The notes below the pieces were generated by a model. That model was not told the DNA's origin. It worked only from the letters and a program-made list of their open reading frames with translations, and did no database searches. The position numbers were made by a program, and so were the translations under genes. From Bermanella marisrubri (GTDB taxonomy: Bacteria; Pseudomonadota; Gammaproteobacteria; Pseudomonadales; Oceanobacteraceae): DNA of 64,000 nt. Of this stretch, positions 35,075 through 44,859 are shown piece after piece (the stretch's first letter is position 1; each line of letters opens with the position of its first letter). The DNA lies in assembly GCF_012295615.1 (NCBI RefSeq), contig NZ_CP051183.1:1515001-1579000 (forward strand), given 5' to 3'.

Positions 35075-38000
35075 TTACTTTCCGAAGTAGCCAAGGCGCC
35101 AGCCGTCACGGCCATAATACAGATTTGGCGTTGAGCTTGGGCGTTGAATCTTTTTGATTTTTTCTTCGCCGACTGTTTGCCAGCTGAAGTGATCAATAAG
35201 TCCAAGCGTAGTTTCGTATTGAGGTTCGATGTAGGCATTCAACGATGATAGCTGTAGCTGGTTGTATGCATCTATAATTGCGATGTCGTTACTGGAAGAG
35301 CTATCAAAAACTCGACTTGAGCTGTTAGTAGGAGCATCAGCAAGGTTGGCAATATAGATGTTGCCGTCCGATTCGGCATTGATGGCCCCTGTACCTTTGT
35401 AGTCAATGACAATGGGGGAGGCGACTGACTCCCCAATACCGAGTTTGCCTAGCAGAGTCAATTCTGATGTGGTGATATTAATTGAAGTTGAGTCGTCACT
35501 TATATAGTCATCAATGATATTCTTAATCGATCCTACCTTCGATTCTATCCAGATGCTTTCTCCGGCATACAGCTGTGCCAGATCTATGTTTCCTGTTTCA
35601 GAAACCAGTGACATACTACCGTTTTCAGTTATAAGACTTGAATCAGCACTCATGGTGATATCGGCTAAAGTGTTTATGTTTATATCTAAACCTGTGGTTC
35701 TTAGGTCGCTATTTAGTGTTAGGTTTGCTGCTGATATATCAATGCTGCCTACCAAGTTGATATCATTAGTAAGGGTGAGATCTGAGCCGGTATAGATAGA
35801 CAGGTTCTGAAGGGCAATATTATCTCCTATAGTGCCTAGAGATATTTGATCACTGTAAATCGTCAAACTGTAAGTGCCATCAATAAAGGTATCTGTTAGA
35901 TCTACATTTAAAGGCGTTTCTTCAGAGCCTATTATTAAGTCTTTGAATAATGTCACAGAGCTGACGTTGGCAAAATTGTAAGCATTCTCTGGTTTGCTTA
36001 GATTCCAATCCCCATGGATAGATAAGTTATTGGTATCACCAATGATTAAATCGCTAGCGTTAATCTCACCTAAACTTAAATCCCCTGAACCTGTGTCAAA
36101 TGCTGCTGTGCCATCTGTTTTAATGGTTACACCAGATAAATCTAAGTTATAGTTATCGGTGTTATAGGTAACCCCGCTTGGCATTGTCCAAGTCCAGTCT
36201 CCAAGAATGGATAGACCTTGGGTACCAGCTATATTGGGCACTACCATGTTATCTTCGGCGTCAATTATAAAGTTCAAAGTGCCATTGTGATCATCGCTTG
36301 GACTAGAAATTGTTAGTGAAGCAAGAGCTTCTAGGCTACCCATGTCGTATAAGTATATGCTCGGGTTACTGAGCTTAAATGTTACATTTTCAGTACCATT
36401 AAACTGACTGACACTTGAACCAAAGCTATCATCTTGATTTTGGTATTTTAATGTAGCACCGTCATAAGCTTTTCGATCAAATAAATTTATATTTCCACTA
36501 AGAGATATATCATCCACGACGTAAATAGAATCAATGTTGAAGTCTAAATCTTCACTTGCTGTTATGTTTCCATGCAGGTTGCTTGTCGTACTTGAACCAT
36601 CAGAATAGTGATCCATGAATATATTTTTTCCGTTTAGCTCACCAATCTCACTCGTATCTGCATTGATATCTATGGTTCCCTCTGATTTTAAACCTGAAGA
36701 TTGGATATCTAGGGAAGGGGATTCAAATGTAATTCCGCCAATATTTGTAATGTTCTCTAGTCTTGATATTCTGATTGAAGAAGGCGCAATGTATTCACCC
36801 TCAAGCTGATGTGAGCCATTTCCATTTATATTGCCGCTATTGATGAGTATGTTTTTTGCGGAGTCAATACCGTTTAGAGATATTGATCCTGATGTTGTAT
36901 TGATATTCACATCTTGATTGGCCGCATCGAAAAGCGATGATAGATAAACAGAGCCTGATGTTGTAGTAATATTAATAGCACTATCACTTTGGTATTCGAT
37001 TGAATCCGAATCGATCGAAAAGCTTCCAGATTCCATTATGTAATCAGTACCGAATAAGTACGTAGATGTAAAACCTGTTGTGGTAAGGCTATTTGTATCT
37101 ATATTATAGATTTCTGCAGTCGATGATAAACCCGATTGCGCAAATAAGGACAAGCCATAGAATTCCGAACTAATAGAAGTATTCTTAGTTGAAAATTGCT
37201 TAATGCCTGAAAGCTCGAAATCTGAACCAAGGGTTATCTTAGCAATACCTGCTGAGTTAACGTTAACGTTAAAATTAGAAGATGAGAGTGAACCACCAAT
37301 ATTAAGCCCGGAGCTTTGATCATCTAGATAGAACACAAGGCTTTTAAATTTAAAGCCAGTCTCAGAAGATACCTTATTTAATGATAGACTCTTATAAGTA
37401 TTGTCAGTATTTCCAAATATAAGGTTATATGAGCTATTGTTTTCTGAGGAAAAATGGCTGTTGTTTAAATTAATGTTGTCACCAAGGATAGTGAGATCGC
37501 CACCGAGAGTTACACCTATTTCGTTTTCTCCGTTTAAAGTATTTTTAGTTAGATTGAAATTAGTAATCGTTCCATAGTTTCCAGATATATTCAGATTATC
37601 TGTAAAGATAGTTAAATAATCAATTGCCTCGCTACCTGTACTGATACCATGCAGAGTCATGTTTTGTGATCTCAGTGTTACGTTGTCAGGAGTGCTTAGC
37701 CCTGAGAATCCAATATTGCCTTCGATGGTAAGTTGGTCCAAAGCATTTATTGAGAACTGACCGTCAGAAGTGTTGATGTTTAGGTTACCATTTATATAAA
37801 GCTCATTTGTGTTGATACTTTTAGAGTCAGTAAGAGTATTCGTATTTATGACTAACTTATCCAAGCCTCCACTGCCTCCAAGGCGGCTAGGTATATAGTT
37901 CGCTTGATCATCGTAAGAAACTGAAACTTCACTTATGTTGTTTGTGGCTCCGACGCCACTTGATAATATAAGACTTAGATCACTACCAAAAATATTGTTT

Positions 38001-38917
38001 TCAATGACTATATTTCCAGCGGTTTGTAACTCGAAACGACTTATTGTTGATCCATTGAAGTTTTGGCTTGTCTCCAGTCTGATATCCTCATTTGAAGCTA
38101 GAATGATATCAGATGCTTTAAACGTCTCTGGTATACGAACTGCACTACTGAGGATAGTATTCAGGCTGTTTTGATTGATAATAATCTTGCTGTTCTCACC
38201 TGTTAATTCGACTTTGGTACCATTGTTTATGGTTATATTTTCTTGTGTATTAGTTAATGCGCTACTATCTATTGCAAAGCCAGTAGGCAATCCAGCAATC
38301 TGGATAGTCCCGCTTTGCAATCCACTAGCGGTATGGAAGTAGGCATTTCCTTGCCCCAAGTTGATTTCAGAATCTTCCGTATCAGTATCGAAAGTCATAT
38401 TAGGACTATAAAATGCTATGTACTGATTCGACTCACCAGTATTAAAGCCTTGAATGTCAATATTGCCGGTACTATCCCCAGAAATGGTCAGCTGGTCGTC
38501 GCTTCCATTAAGAGTAGTTGTAAAGGTCGATGCTAAGAACCCAGCCGTATTGATGTTCGTACTATTATTGAAAACAAACCCATTTGTATTAACAAGGTAG
38601 ACGTGGCCATTGGCATTGATGGTTCCGAACACTTTTGAAGCACTTGTTTGAGCTATTTGGTTTACCACTACGGAATTGGTGCTGAGCTGATTAAAAGTGA
38701 CAGACTCGTCCCTATCGAGATTGAAACTATCCCATTGTAAGGTCTCATACTCACTTGCTGTCACATTAACGATTGTATCCTTTCCAACAGCAGTCACATC
38801 TGCGTTACCGGACTTAAAACTGGGTTCTGCAAATACCGTGTGTGAACTACTTAAAGCTGCTGCAATAACAAAAGAAAGTGGCGCTAATCGAAACTGAGGT
38901 TGCAATTTATAAGTCAT
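35075..38917 (-). CDS. Two-partner secretion exoprotein (TpsA, FHA N-terminal domain)
   Basis: The start is ATG 38917 (MTYKLQPQFRLAP), with GAGG at good spacing; a longer frame would overlap the TpsB gene. 1280 residues: a signal peptide ending HTVFA, then the TPS (haemagglutination activity) domain with a VNTNGFVFNN element where most family members have NPNG, and GFLAST. After it come about 1000 residues of Ser/Thr/Asn-rich beta-helix repeats with very few charged stretches (LTISGD, NINTSDG). It is secreted through the cognate TpsB barrel and is most likely a surface adhesin. It ends YYGRDGWRLGYFGK; no CDI toxin tail is visible. Confidence 0.9.
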   Translation of the reverse strand: MTYKLQPQFRLAPLSFVIAAALSSSHTVFAEPSFKSGNADVTAVGKDTIVNVTASEYETLQWDSFNLDRDESVTFNQLSTNSVVVNQIAQTSASKVFGTINANGHVYLVNTNGFVFNNSTNINTAGFLASTFTTTLNGSDDQLTISGDSTGNIDIQGFNTGESNQYIAFYSPNMTFDTDTEDSEINLGQGNAYFHTASGLQSGTIQIAGLPTGFAIDSSALTNTQENITINNGTKVELTGENSKIIINQNSLNTILSSAVRIPETFKASDIILASNEDIRLETSQNFNGSTISRFELQTAGNIVIENNIFGSDLSLILSSGVGATNNISEVSVSYDDQANYIPSRLGGSGGLDKLVINTNTLTDSKSINTNELYINGNLNINTSDGQFSINALDQLTIEGNIGFSGLSTPDNVTLRSQNMTLHGISTGSEAIDYLTIFTDNLNISGNYGTITNFNLTKNTLNGENEIGVTLGGDLTILGDNINLNNSHFSSENNSSYNLIFGNTDNTYKSLSLNKVSSETGFKFKSLVFYLDDQSSGLNIGGSLSSSNFNVNVNSAGIAKITLGSDFELSGIKQFSTKNTSISSEFYGLSLFAQSGLSSTAEIYNIDTNSLTTTGFTSTYLFGTDYIMESGSFSIDSDSIEYQSDSAINITTTSGSVYLSSLFDAANQDVNINTTSGSISLNGIDSAKNILINSGNINGNGSHQLEGEYIAPSSIRISRLENITNIGGITFESPSLDIQSSGLKSEGTIDINADTSEIGELNGKNIFMDHYSDGSSTTSNLHGNITASEDLDFNIDSIYVVDDISLSGNINLFDRKAYDGATLKYQNQDDSFGSSVSQFNGTENVTFKLSNPSIYLYDMGSLEALASLTISSPSDDHNGTLNFIIDAEDNMVVPNIAGTQGLSILGDWTWTMPSGVTYNTDNYNLDLSGVTIKTDGTAAFDTGSGDLSLGEINASDLIIGDTNNLSIHGDWNLSKPENAYNFANVSSVTLFKDLIIGSEETPLNVDLTDTFIDGTYSLTIYSDQISLGTIGDNIALQNLSIYTGSDLTLTNDINLVGSIDISAANLTLNSDLRTTGLDININTLADITMSADSSLITENGSMSLVSETGNIDLAQLYAGESIWIESKVGSIKNIIDDYISDDSTSINITTSELTLLGKLGIGESVASPIVIDYKGTGAINAESDGNIYIANLADAPTNSSSRVFDSSSSNDIAIIDAYNQLQLSSLNAYIEPQYETTLGLIDHFSWQTVGEEKIKKIQRPSSTPNLYYGRDGWRLGYFGK

Positions 38918-38918
38918 G

Positions 38919-40646
38919 TTAAAAACCTCGATCAAAATTAAATAGAATTTCAAATTCGTTGGAGCTCGATTCACCTGCGTCTTTTAGCGGTATAGCCACT
39001 TCGATCTTGCTACTGAATTTACCTTCTTTTAGGAACTGCGCATAACCACCAATAGATGTCATTTCAACCTCTGATTCTGTATCTAAGTTAGGCTCTAAGC
39101 GTACGCCTTTGCCATGATCGATAAACGCAGCGAGTTTTAAATTACTAATGGGTAGCGAGAACTTGGTCGCATTTGCTTTTCCTGAAACTTCGAGCGTATA
39201 GATAAGGGACTGGTCTCCGCTGAAATCTGAGCTTTTGTATCCCCGTACCGCATGGGCACCACCGACGTTTGATAATTCCGATGAAATTAAAAGGTCATCG
39301 GTATACTGCCAGCGAACTTTGCCTAACAACTGGTATGGACCTATTTGTTGGTTTCTGAGGAATAGAGCATTGAGCTTGGTGAAATCCATTGGGGCAAATC
39401 TATTGTTAATTCCACGACGACTTATATTGGAATCATCGTTTTCATAAGCGCCTGCTACGCCAGGGAGTCCTTGATGGTATTCAAATTGGATACCATTAAC
39501 GGCAGGGGAGGACCAATAATCATTCCATTGAGTATTTAAGCTCCAAGTAATGATGGATAGCTTGTCCTCTATCTGCGGTCTTTCGTTTTGATAGCTTGTT
39601 GCTACCTTTTTGCTGAGGGTGAGACCTGTCTTTAGCTGAAAGTCATTGTGAAGATAGATGGGTTTAGTGATTCGAAAATAAGTCGATTCAGCTTCGCCGC
39701 GAATGTTAGCCTTTTCGAAGTCGCCACCCACATCATATTGTGATTCTTGATAGCCGACTTCTGTAAAAAATCCATGTCTGAAGAAACTCTTTAACCATGG
39801 TGTGTCAAAGTAGGGTGACCATCGAAGGCGATAGGATAAGCCCCAGTAAACACTATTGGTCGGATCTATGGTGGCCAATAGATTGAGCATCAAGCGGTCT
39901 GCTTGGTCGGCTAAATTATAGAGTTCTCCGGTGAAAGTTGCGCGCATAGACCCTGTGTAATCACTTCCGTAATTGTCAAAGCGAAAGTTAAAATCTGAGA
40001 TCTTTTCTTCTTGTACAAAGATATCGATTTGCGTATTGCCAATTTCATTGCCTTCTCTGAAGCGAGACTTAACGCTGACACCTGGATATTGGTTGAGCTC
40101 GATAAGTGATGATTCGAGAGAAGCCACAGTAATAGGTTGTCCAAGGATTTCTTTGAATGGTCGGGCGAGACGAGTATCAGAATAGTGCTCTTGATTAAAG
40201 GTAGAGACTTTCTCCAATCGTCCATAAACAATATCAAAACTTAATGTATTGTCCTTAATGGCTTGCTTGGGAAAGAAGACTTTGGCGAGTATAAATCCCT
40301 TGCTACGATAATAGTTTGTAATATCGTCACTAAGCAAAGTTAGTCGATCAATGGTATAGCGCTTATTATTGTCTTTTTGATGCTTTTCAATAATTTCTAG
40401 AATGAAGTCAGCGTCAATGGAATCGGGTTTTTGCTCCAGGAGTTTATCAATTGAAAAATTTTGGATAGTGACGATAGGATTGTCACCTTGCCTATTGGAG
40501 CTTTGAATATCCTTTTTCTCGAATAGAGTAGAGTCATTACTCTGGAAATAGTGATCAATAGAATCGCTATAACTTGTCGATGAAAATAAAGCGACAAACG
40601 GAATAACAAGCAAATAAAACGATTTGCTTTGATACCAATATTTCAC
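38919..40646 (-). CDS. TpsB outer-membrane transporter (ShlB/FhaC/HecB family)
   Basis: 575 residues: signal peptide (cleavage near TSYSDS), then two POTRA domains (about 60-220, KRYTIDRLTLLSDDITNYYRSKGF and LGQPITVASLESSLIELNQYPGV), and a 16-strand barrel with the conserved loop-6 motif AVRGYKSSDFSGDQSLIY and C-terminal EILFNFDRGF. It translocates the TpsA protein encoded 1 bp downstream, so the pair is translationally coupled. The 242 bp between its start and the divergent tssH hold AT-rich DNA with one 16-bp palindrome. Confidence 0.94.
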   Translation of the reverse strand: MKYWYQSKSFYLLVIPFVALFSSTSYSDSIDHYFQSNDSTLFEKKDIQSSNRQGDNPIVTIQNFSIDKLLEQKPDSIDADFILEIIEKHQKDNNKRYTIDRLTLLSDDITNYYRSKGFILAKVFFPKQAIKDNTLSFDIVYGRLEKVSTFNQEHYSDTRLARPFKEILGQPITVASLESSLIELNQYPGVSVKSRFREGNEIGNTQIDIFVQEEKISDFNFRFDNYGSDYTGSMRATFTGELYNLADQADRLMLNLLATIDPTNSVYWGLSYRLRWSPYFDTPWLKSFFRHGFFTEVGYQESQYDVGGDFEKANIRGEAESTYFRITKPIYLHNDFQLKTGLTLSKKVATSYQNERPQIEDKLSIITWSLNTQWNDYWSSPAVNGIQFEYHQGLPGVAGAYENDDSNISRRGINNRFAPMDFTKLNALFLRNQQIGPYQLLGKVRWQYTDDLLISSELSNVGGAHAVRGYKSSDFSGDQSLIYTLEVSGKANATKFSLPISNLKLAAFIDHGKGVRLEPNLDTESEVEMTSIGGYAQFLKEGKFSSKIEVAIPLKDAGESSSNEFEILFNFDRGF

Positions 40647-40785
40647 AATTGAAATCCTACTTAATATTTATAGACAGCAGGAAACTGAGGGAAGCTTGAA
40701 GTGAGAAAGAATGAATCCATATTCCTTGGATTATTTCAGCTACTATTCAGTATTCCTTGCTGATCAGTCTTGAATTTGCTATCAA

Positions 40786-40801
40786 TAGCGCGCCAGCGCT
40801 A
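40786..40801. promoter_or_regulatory. 16-bp palindrome between tpsB and tssH
   Basis: TAGCGCGCCAGCGCTA: a perfect 6-bp inverted repeat with a four-base centre, about 88 bp before tssH and 140 bp before tpsB, in otherwise AT-rich DNA. It could be an operator for either divergent gene; no known regulator motif is recognised. Confidence 0.4.
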
Positions 40802-40888
40802 AGGCTGAAAACAATACTGTTATTTAAAAACCGTCGCAGTATATAGCTAGGAATGTGGCTTTTCAATTAGATTTACAGGGAGTATGAC

Positions 40889-43468
40889 ATGTTTAACATT
40901 GCAATGGATAAGCTGATTGAAAAGCTGACGCCAACGTTAAAAATGAGTCTTGAAGAGGCTGCTCAGTTGGCAATGACTCACGGAAATTTCAATGTCGAAA
41001 TTGAGCACTGGTTCATATCCATGCTAAATCACCCTCATACTGATTTCTTAGAATTGATCAAAAAATGTCAGGTTATTGAGCTTGATAATTTAAGGGAAGA
41101 TCTAGCGGCATCGCTTCAATATTTTGAATCTGGGAATACTCGTGCACCTGCATTTTCGCGCCATTTAATGGAATGTTTGAATGAAGCTTGGCTTTTGGCG
41201 TCTGTCGATCAAGATAAAGAGCAAATAACTTCAGCTCATATCTTTATTGCTGCGATGAAAAATAGCGGCATTGCACATCAAATTAGATCGATAGTACCGA
41301 GTTTAGATGGTGTGAATGTTGCTGATTTGGAGGCCTTATCTCACACCATTATTGGTAAGACCAGTGAAAGTGCCATAGAAAGCCCGCAATCCAGCGAGAG
41401 TACACAGTCAAAGCAAGGTAACACTCAGGCTAATTATCTTAGTAAGTATGCGGTTGATCTAACCGCTAAGGCTGAAGCGGGTGAAATAGACCCTGTGATC
41501 GGTAGGGATGACGAAGTGAGACAATTGGTAGATGTGCTATTGCGTCGTCGCCAAAACAATCCGATTCTCACAGGCGAACCAGGCGTTGGTAAGACCGCCG
41601 TTGTAGAGGGCTTAGCCAATCGTATTGTTGCCAATGACGTACCCCAGCCCTTACAGGGAATTCGATTGCTCTCACTAGACATGGCGTCACTTCAGGCTGG
41701 TGCTAGCGTGAAAGGTGAATTTGAGAAACGCCTAAAAGCCGTTATAGAAGAAGTTAAAACCGCCACTGTACCTATTATCGTTTTTATCGACGAAGCTCAT
41801 ACTATTATTGGTGCTGGTGGGGCTGAGGGTACCGGCGATGCGGCAAATCTGCTCAAACCAGCCTTGGCGCGAGGTGAGTTTAGAACAATCGCAGCCACCA
41901 CCTGGTCTGAATACAAAAAATATTTTGAAAAAGATCCTGCCTTAACCAGACGCTTTCAAGTCGTCAAGGTTGAAGAACCCAGTATTGAAAGTGCTATCGA
42001 TATGATGCGTAGCTTAGCTTCTACTCTCGAGCAGCATCACAACGTCACAATCCTAGATGAGGCTATTGAAGCAAGCGTTAAGCTCGCCGCACGTTATATT
42101 CCCGCACGGCAGTTACCTGATAAATCAGTCAGTTTACTTGATACCGCGTGTGCCCGCGTAGCACTGAGTCAGGGCGCTACACCTTCAGCTATTGAAATAG
42201 AACAGCGCCGCATTGAACAAAGCCAAACGAACTTGCGCTTACTGCAGAAAGAAAGCCATATTAATAGTCAACTCGATGAAAAAATTGAATTCTATGAAAA
42301 ACAGATCAGAGAAGCAGAGAGTGAATTGGTCGCATTGGAAGATCAGCTGGAAAAAGAACAGGCGATTATAGGACAGATCAAAGAAGCCCGAGAAAAGGGT
42401 GAAAGCCAAGATGAATTGGCTGATCAGTTGAAGGCGATACAGGGTGAGAGTCCTCTCGTGTTCCTAGACGTAGACAAACAAGCGGTAGCGGCAATTATAG
42501 AGAGCTGGACGGGTATACCGGTTGGAAACATGATGCAAGATGAAATCAATGGGCTTCTATCGCTTGAAGACGAGTTGAAAAAACGTGTCGTTGGACAAGA
42601 TCATGCAATGCAAAAGATTGCTCAAGCTGTACGTATTTCAAGGTCGGGGTTAACCGATCCGCGTAAGCCTGTAGGTGTTTTCATGATGGCGGGTACCTCT
42701 GGTACAGGTAAGACTGAAACCGCGCTAGCATTAGCAGAGCATTTATATGGTGGGGAGGATAACCTCATCACAATCAATATGTCTGAATTCAAAGAAGAGC
42801 ATAAAGTCTCTATGCTACTAGGTGCGTCAGCCGGTTACGTTGGTTACGGTCAGGGTGGTGTATTAACCGAAGCGGTGCGCAAAAAGCCTTATAGTGTTGT
42901 GCTGTTAGATGAGATGGAAAAGGCGCACCCAGGTATTCAGGATGTGTTTTACAACTTGTTTGATAAAGGCACGATTAAAGATGGGGAGGGGAATGACATT
43001 GATTTTAAGAATACCCTCATCATAATGACCACGAATGCGGCCACCCATGGTATCTCTAAGTACTTTGGTGAGACCGATATCAATGAAGAAGCGTTGCTTG
43101 AGGATATCCGACCAGAGTTGCTGGAAGACTTTCGTCCAGCTTTCTTAGGTCGTTGTACTATTGTCCCTTACTTCCCACTAAGTGAAGACGTATTGCAGAA
43201 AATCATTGAGATTAACTTCAATAAAATTAAGAAACGCTTAAACGAGCAATACAATGCATCCTTGAAATACGACGCATCGATCCTAGAGCATCTTTTATCC
43301 AAATGTAAGGACCCAGACACCGGGGCTCGCAACGTAGAGAATGTGATTAATAAATCCATCTTGCCTGCAATTTCGAATGCTTGTTTAGAGGCGCTGGCAA
43401 AAGGGCAGTCGATAGAATCAATCGACCTCAAAATTGAAAGTGAGTCCTTCATAGCGACGGTTGCGTAG
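40889..43468 (+). CDS. tssH: T6SS AAA+ ATPase ClpV (TssH)
   Basis: 859 residues with AGGGAG before the ATG. Order: N-terminal double Clp-N domain (about 1-150), AAA-1 with Walker A GEPGVGKT (229-236) and Walker B IVFIDEAHT, a coiled middle domain (about 440-545), and AAA-2 with Walker A GTSGTGKT (602-609) and VVLLDEMEKAH. The length and the gene's place beside T6SS genes mark it as ClpV rather than ClpB. It disassembles the contracted TssBC sheath for reuse. It is divergent from the TPS operon and lies tail-to-tail with the main T6SS operon. It is cotranscribed with the PH-like gene 13 bp downstream. Confidence 0.95.
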   Translation: MFNIAMDKLIEKLTPTLKMSLEEAAQLAMTHGNFNVEIEHWFISMLNHPHTDFLELIKKCQVIELDNLREDLAASLQYFESGNTRAPAFSRHLMECLNEAWLLASVDQDKEQITSAHIFIAAMKNSGIAHQIRSIVPSLDGVNVADLEALSHTIIGKTSESAIESPQSSESTQSKQGNTQANYLSKYAVDLTAKAEAGEIDPVIGRDDEVRQLVDVLLRRRQNNPILTGEPGVGKTAVVEGLANRIVANDVPQPLQGIRLLSLDMASLQAGASVKGEFEKRLKAVIEEVKTATVPIIVFIDEAHTIIGAGGAEGTGDAANLLKPALARGEFRTIAATTWSEYKKYFEKDPALTRRFQVVKVEEPSIESAIDMMRSLASTLEQHHNVTILDEAIEASVKLAARYIPARQLPDKSVSLLDTACARVALSQGATPSAIEIEQRRIEQSQTNLRLLQKESHINSQLDEKIEFYEKQIREAESELVALEDQLEKEQAIIGQIKEAREKGESQDELADQLKAIQGESPLVFLDVDKQAVAAIIESWTGIPVGNMMQDEINGLLSLEDELKKRVVGQDHAMQKIAQAVRISRSGLTDPRKPVGVFMMAGTSGTGKTETALALAEHLYGGEDNLITINMSEFKEEHKVSMLLGASAGYVGYGQGGVLTEAVRKKPYSVVLLDEMEKAHPGIQDVFYNLFDKGTIKDGEGNDIDFKNTLIIMTTNAATHGISKYFGETDINEEALLEDIRPELLEDFRPAFLGRCTIVPYFPLSEDVLQKIIEINFNKIKKRLNEQYNASLKYDASILEHLLSKCKDPDTGARNVENVINKSILPAISNACLEALAKGQSIESIDLKIESESFIATVA

Positions 43469-43481
43469 AGTAGTAAAGTAA

Positions 43482-44351
43482 ATGATTGAGAGTAAAAAAG
43501 ATACACTTCTGAACGATATTGTTGGAAGTTTGATTTTATTTATAGTCATTGGGTTCCCTTTTTGGCTGCCTGTGGTTCTTATTGTTAAAGATATTTGGTC
43601 CGACAGTGGTGGGGGACTGATAGGGCTGCTACAGGAATCCAGCATTCAAATTGATTTAATCGCTAAAAAGGTATTGGAATATGCGCTTCCATTTTTACCG
43701 GGTGTAATTTTGATTTTTTTATGGAGGAGTACCAAGCTGGAAGAGGAGTTATCTGGGGACTTTACTACTTTAGATTGTAACGCGATACCAGACAGCATAG
43801 ATTCATCCCCTATTGCGATTACAGGTAAACCAAAAAACAATGTCGAGTGGGTGCGTTTAAGTGATGAGCAGTATCGTCTAACAAAGACAGTACGCTACAA
43901 AATGCTGACTCGTCCTATAATGCTTGTGGGATTGCTTGTATGGCTCGTTTTTTCATTATCTACCTATTCTGATAGGGGTACCTTAGCACTTCTTAATAAT
44001 GGTATCTGGGTCCTTTTGTTAGGGGCTACCCTTGAACTTATCTTCAAAGCAATGATATCAGCAGGTCCTGTCATCGACATAGGTAGTAAAAAGATTGTAT
44101 ATGGTAAGCTAATATTCGATTTTGATGATGTTCATGCGCTACAAATCCTAACTAAGAATCAGACTTATAACGAAGCTGGTGGGGAGCTGTATGTAGTTTA
44201 CGAGTGTAATCTGGTTCTGACAGATGGTAAGCGATTAAATCTCCTTAATCATGGTGAGTCACGCAAGCTAATTGAGCAAATTGACCTTATTACGAAACAG
44301 TTGAACTGCGATGTGATAGCAGATAAAGCTATTTTAGCCGTAGGGTCTTGA
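43482..44351 (+). CDS. Membrane protein with C-terminal PH-like domain, next to tssH
   Basis: 289 residues. Four helices lie at about residues 12-36, 66-82, 141-159 and 166-190. The C-terminal about 95 residues (DIGSKKIVYGKLIFDFDDVHALQILTK, YVVYECNLVLTDGKRLNLLNHGESRKLIEQ) have the layout of a bacterial PH-like domain found in uncharacterised membrane proteins. No T6SS component of this kind is known to me, but the 13-bp spacing from tssH implies a shared transcript. It ends 13 bp from the convergent frameshifted DUF3592-like gene, with no terminator visible. Confidence 0.7.
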   Translation: MIESKKDTLLNDIVGSLILFIVIGFPFWLPVVLIVKDIWSDSGGGLIGLLQESSIQIDLIAKKVLEYALPFLPGVILIFLWRSTKLEEELSGDFTTLDCNAIPDSIDSSPIAITGKPKNNVEWVRLSDEQYRLTKTVRYKMLTRPIMLVGLLVWLVFSLSTYSDRGTLALLNNGIWVLLLGATLELIFKAMISAGPVIDIGSKKIVYGKLIFDFDDVHALQILTKNQTYNEAGGELYVVYECNLVLTDGKRLNLLNHGESRKLIEQIDLITKQLNCDVIADKAILAVGS

Positions 44352-44363
44352 TGCTTATATCTC

Positions 44364-44794
44364 CTACGATCCTAAGTCCTTCAATACAAATCTCTGATTA
44401 TCTTCTGGATGAACTTTTAACTTTATTTCGTCTCCAGTACTATATTTGAATTGATAGCTAGGATGAATACCCGAAAACGTTATTTCATGCCCTGCATATC
44501 TAACTGACATTATCACTGTGTTTCGACCATTTTCACGGGTGCTTGATAGGGATAAATGACTAACGATGCCCCCGTCTTCGATAACAAAGTCTGCCTCCAT
44601 CGTTCAAACTTTTTTATATCATGTGATAGTACAAGGTAGGTAATACCATAACCTAGCAAACCAGTAACAGTGAATACTATTACAGCGCTGATGGGGTATG
44701 GAGTTGTCATGAATTTGTAAATTTCACTACCAATTAAGAATATGAAAACCAGTGTGAAAACATAAAGCATGTTCTTTTTAGTCTTAACATCCAA
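44364..44794 (-). pseudogene. DUF3592-like membrane protein, frameshifted at a homopolymer
   Basis: Two overlapping minus-strand frames together make one protein. The first (from 44794) gives two helices (NMLYVFTLVFIFLIGSEIYKF; ISAVIVFTVTGLLGYGITYLVL) and runs to RQTLLSKTG. The second continues GIVSHLSLSSTRENG ... EIKLKVHPEDNQRF down to 44364, a DUF3592-like strand domain. The join falls at the C5 run at 44569-44573: one more C would restore a single frame, and the restored segment TGGIVSH aligns with TSGLITN in the next gene. It is either a real inactivation or a read/assembly error. Confidence 0.7.
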
Positions 44795-44859
44795 ACTTTA
44801 GTCCTCACTCGCGTTATTTAGAAAAGCATATTTACTACTCACAAAGAACTTCATACTTG

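Noticed and set aside
35075-38917. TpsA as a contact-dependent inhibition (CdiA) toxin
   Set aside because: No VENN-type boundary, no toxin domain at the C-terminus and no small immunity gene follows; the next gene is a 461-residue membrane protein.
40889-43468. ClpB rather than ClpV
   Set aside because: The N-domain sequence, the middle region and the adjacency to T6SS genes fit ClpV (TssH).
44364-44600. Reading the 78-residue frame as an independent gene
   Set aside because: It has no ribosome binding site and continues the strand domain that the upstream frame lacks; a frameshifted single gene explains both.
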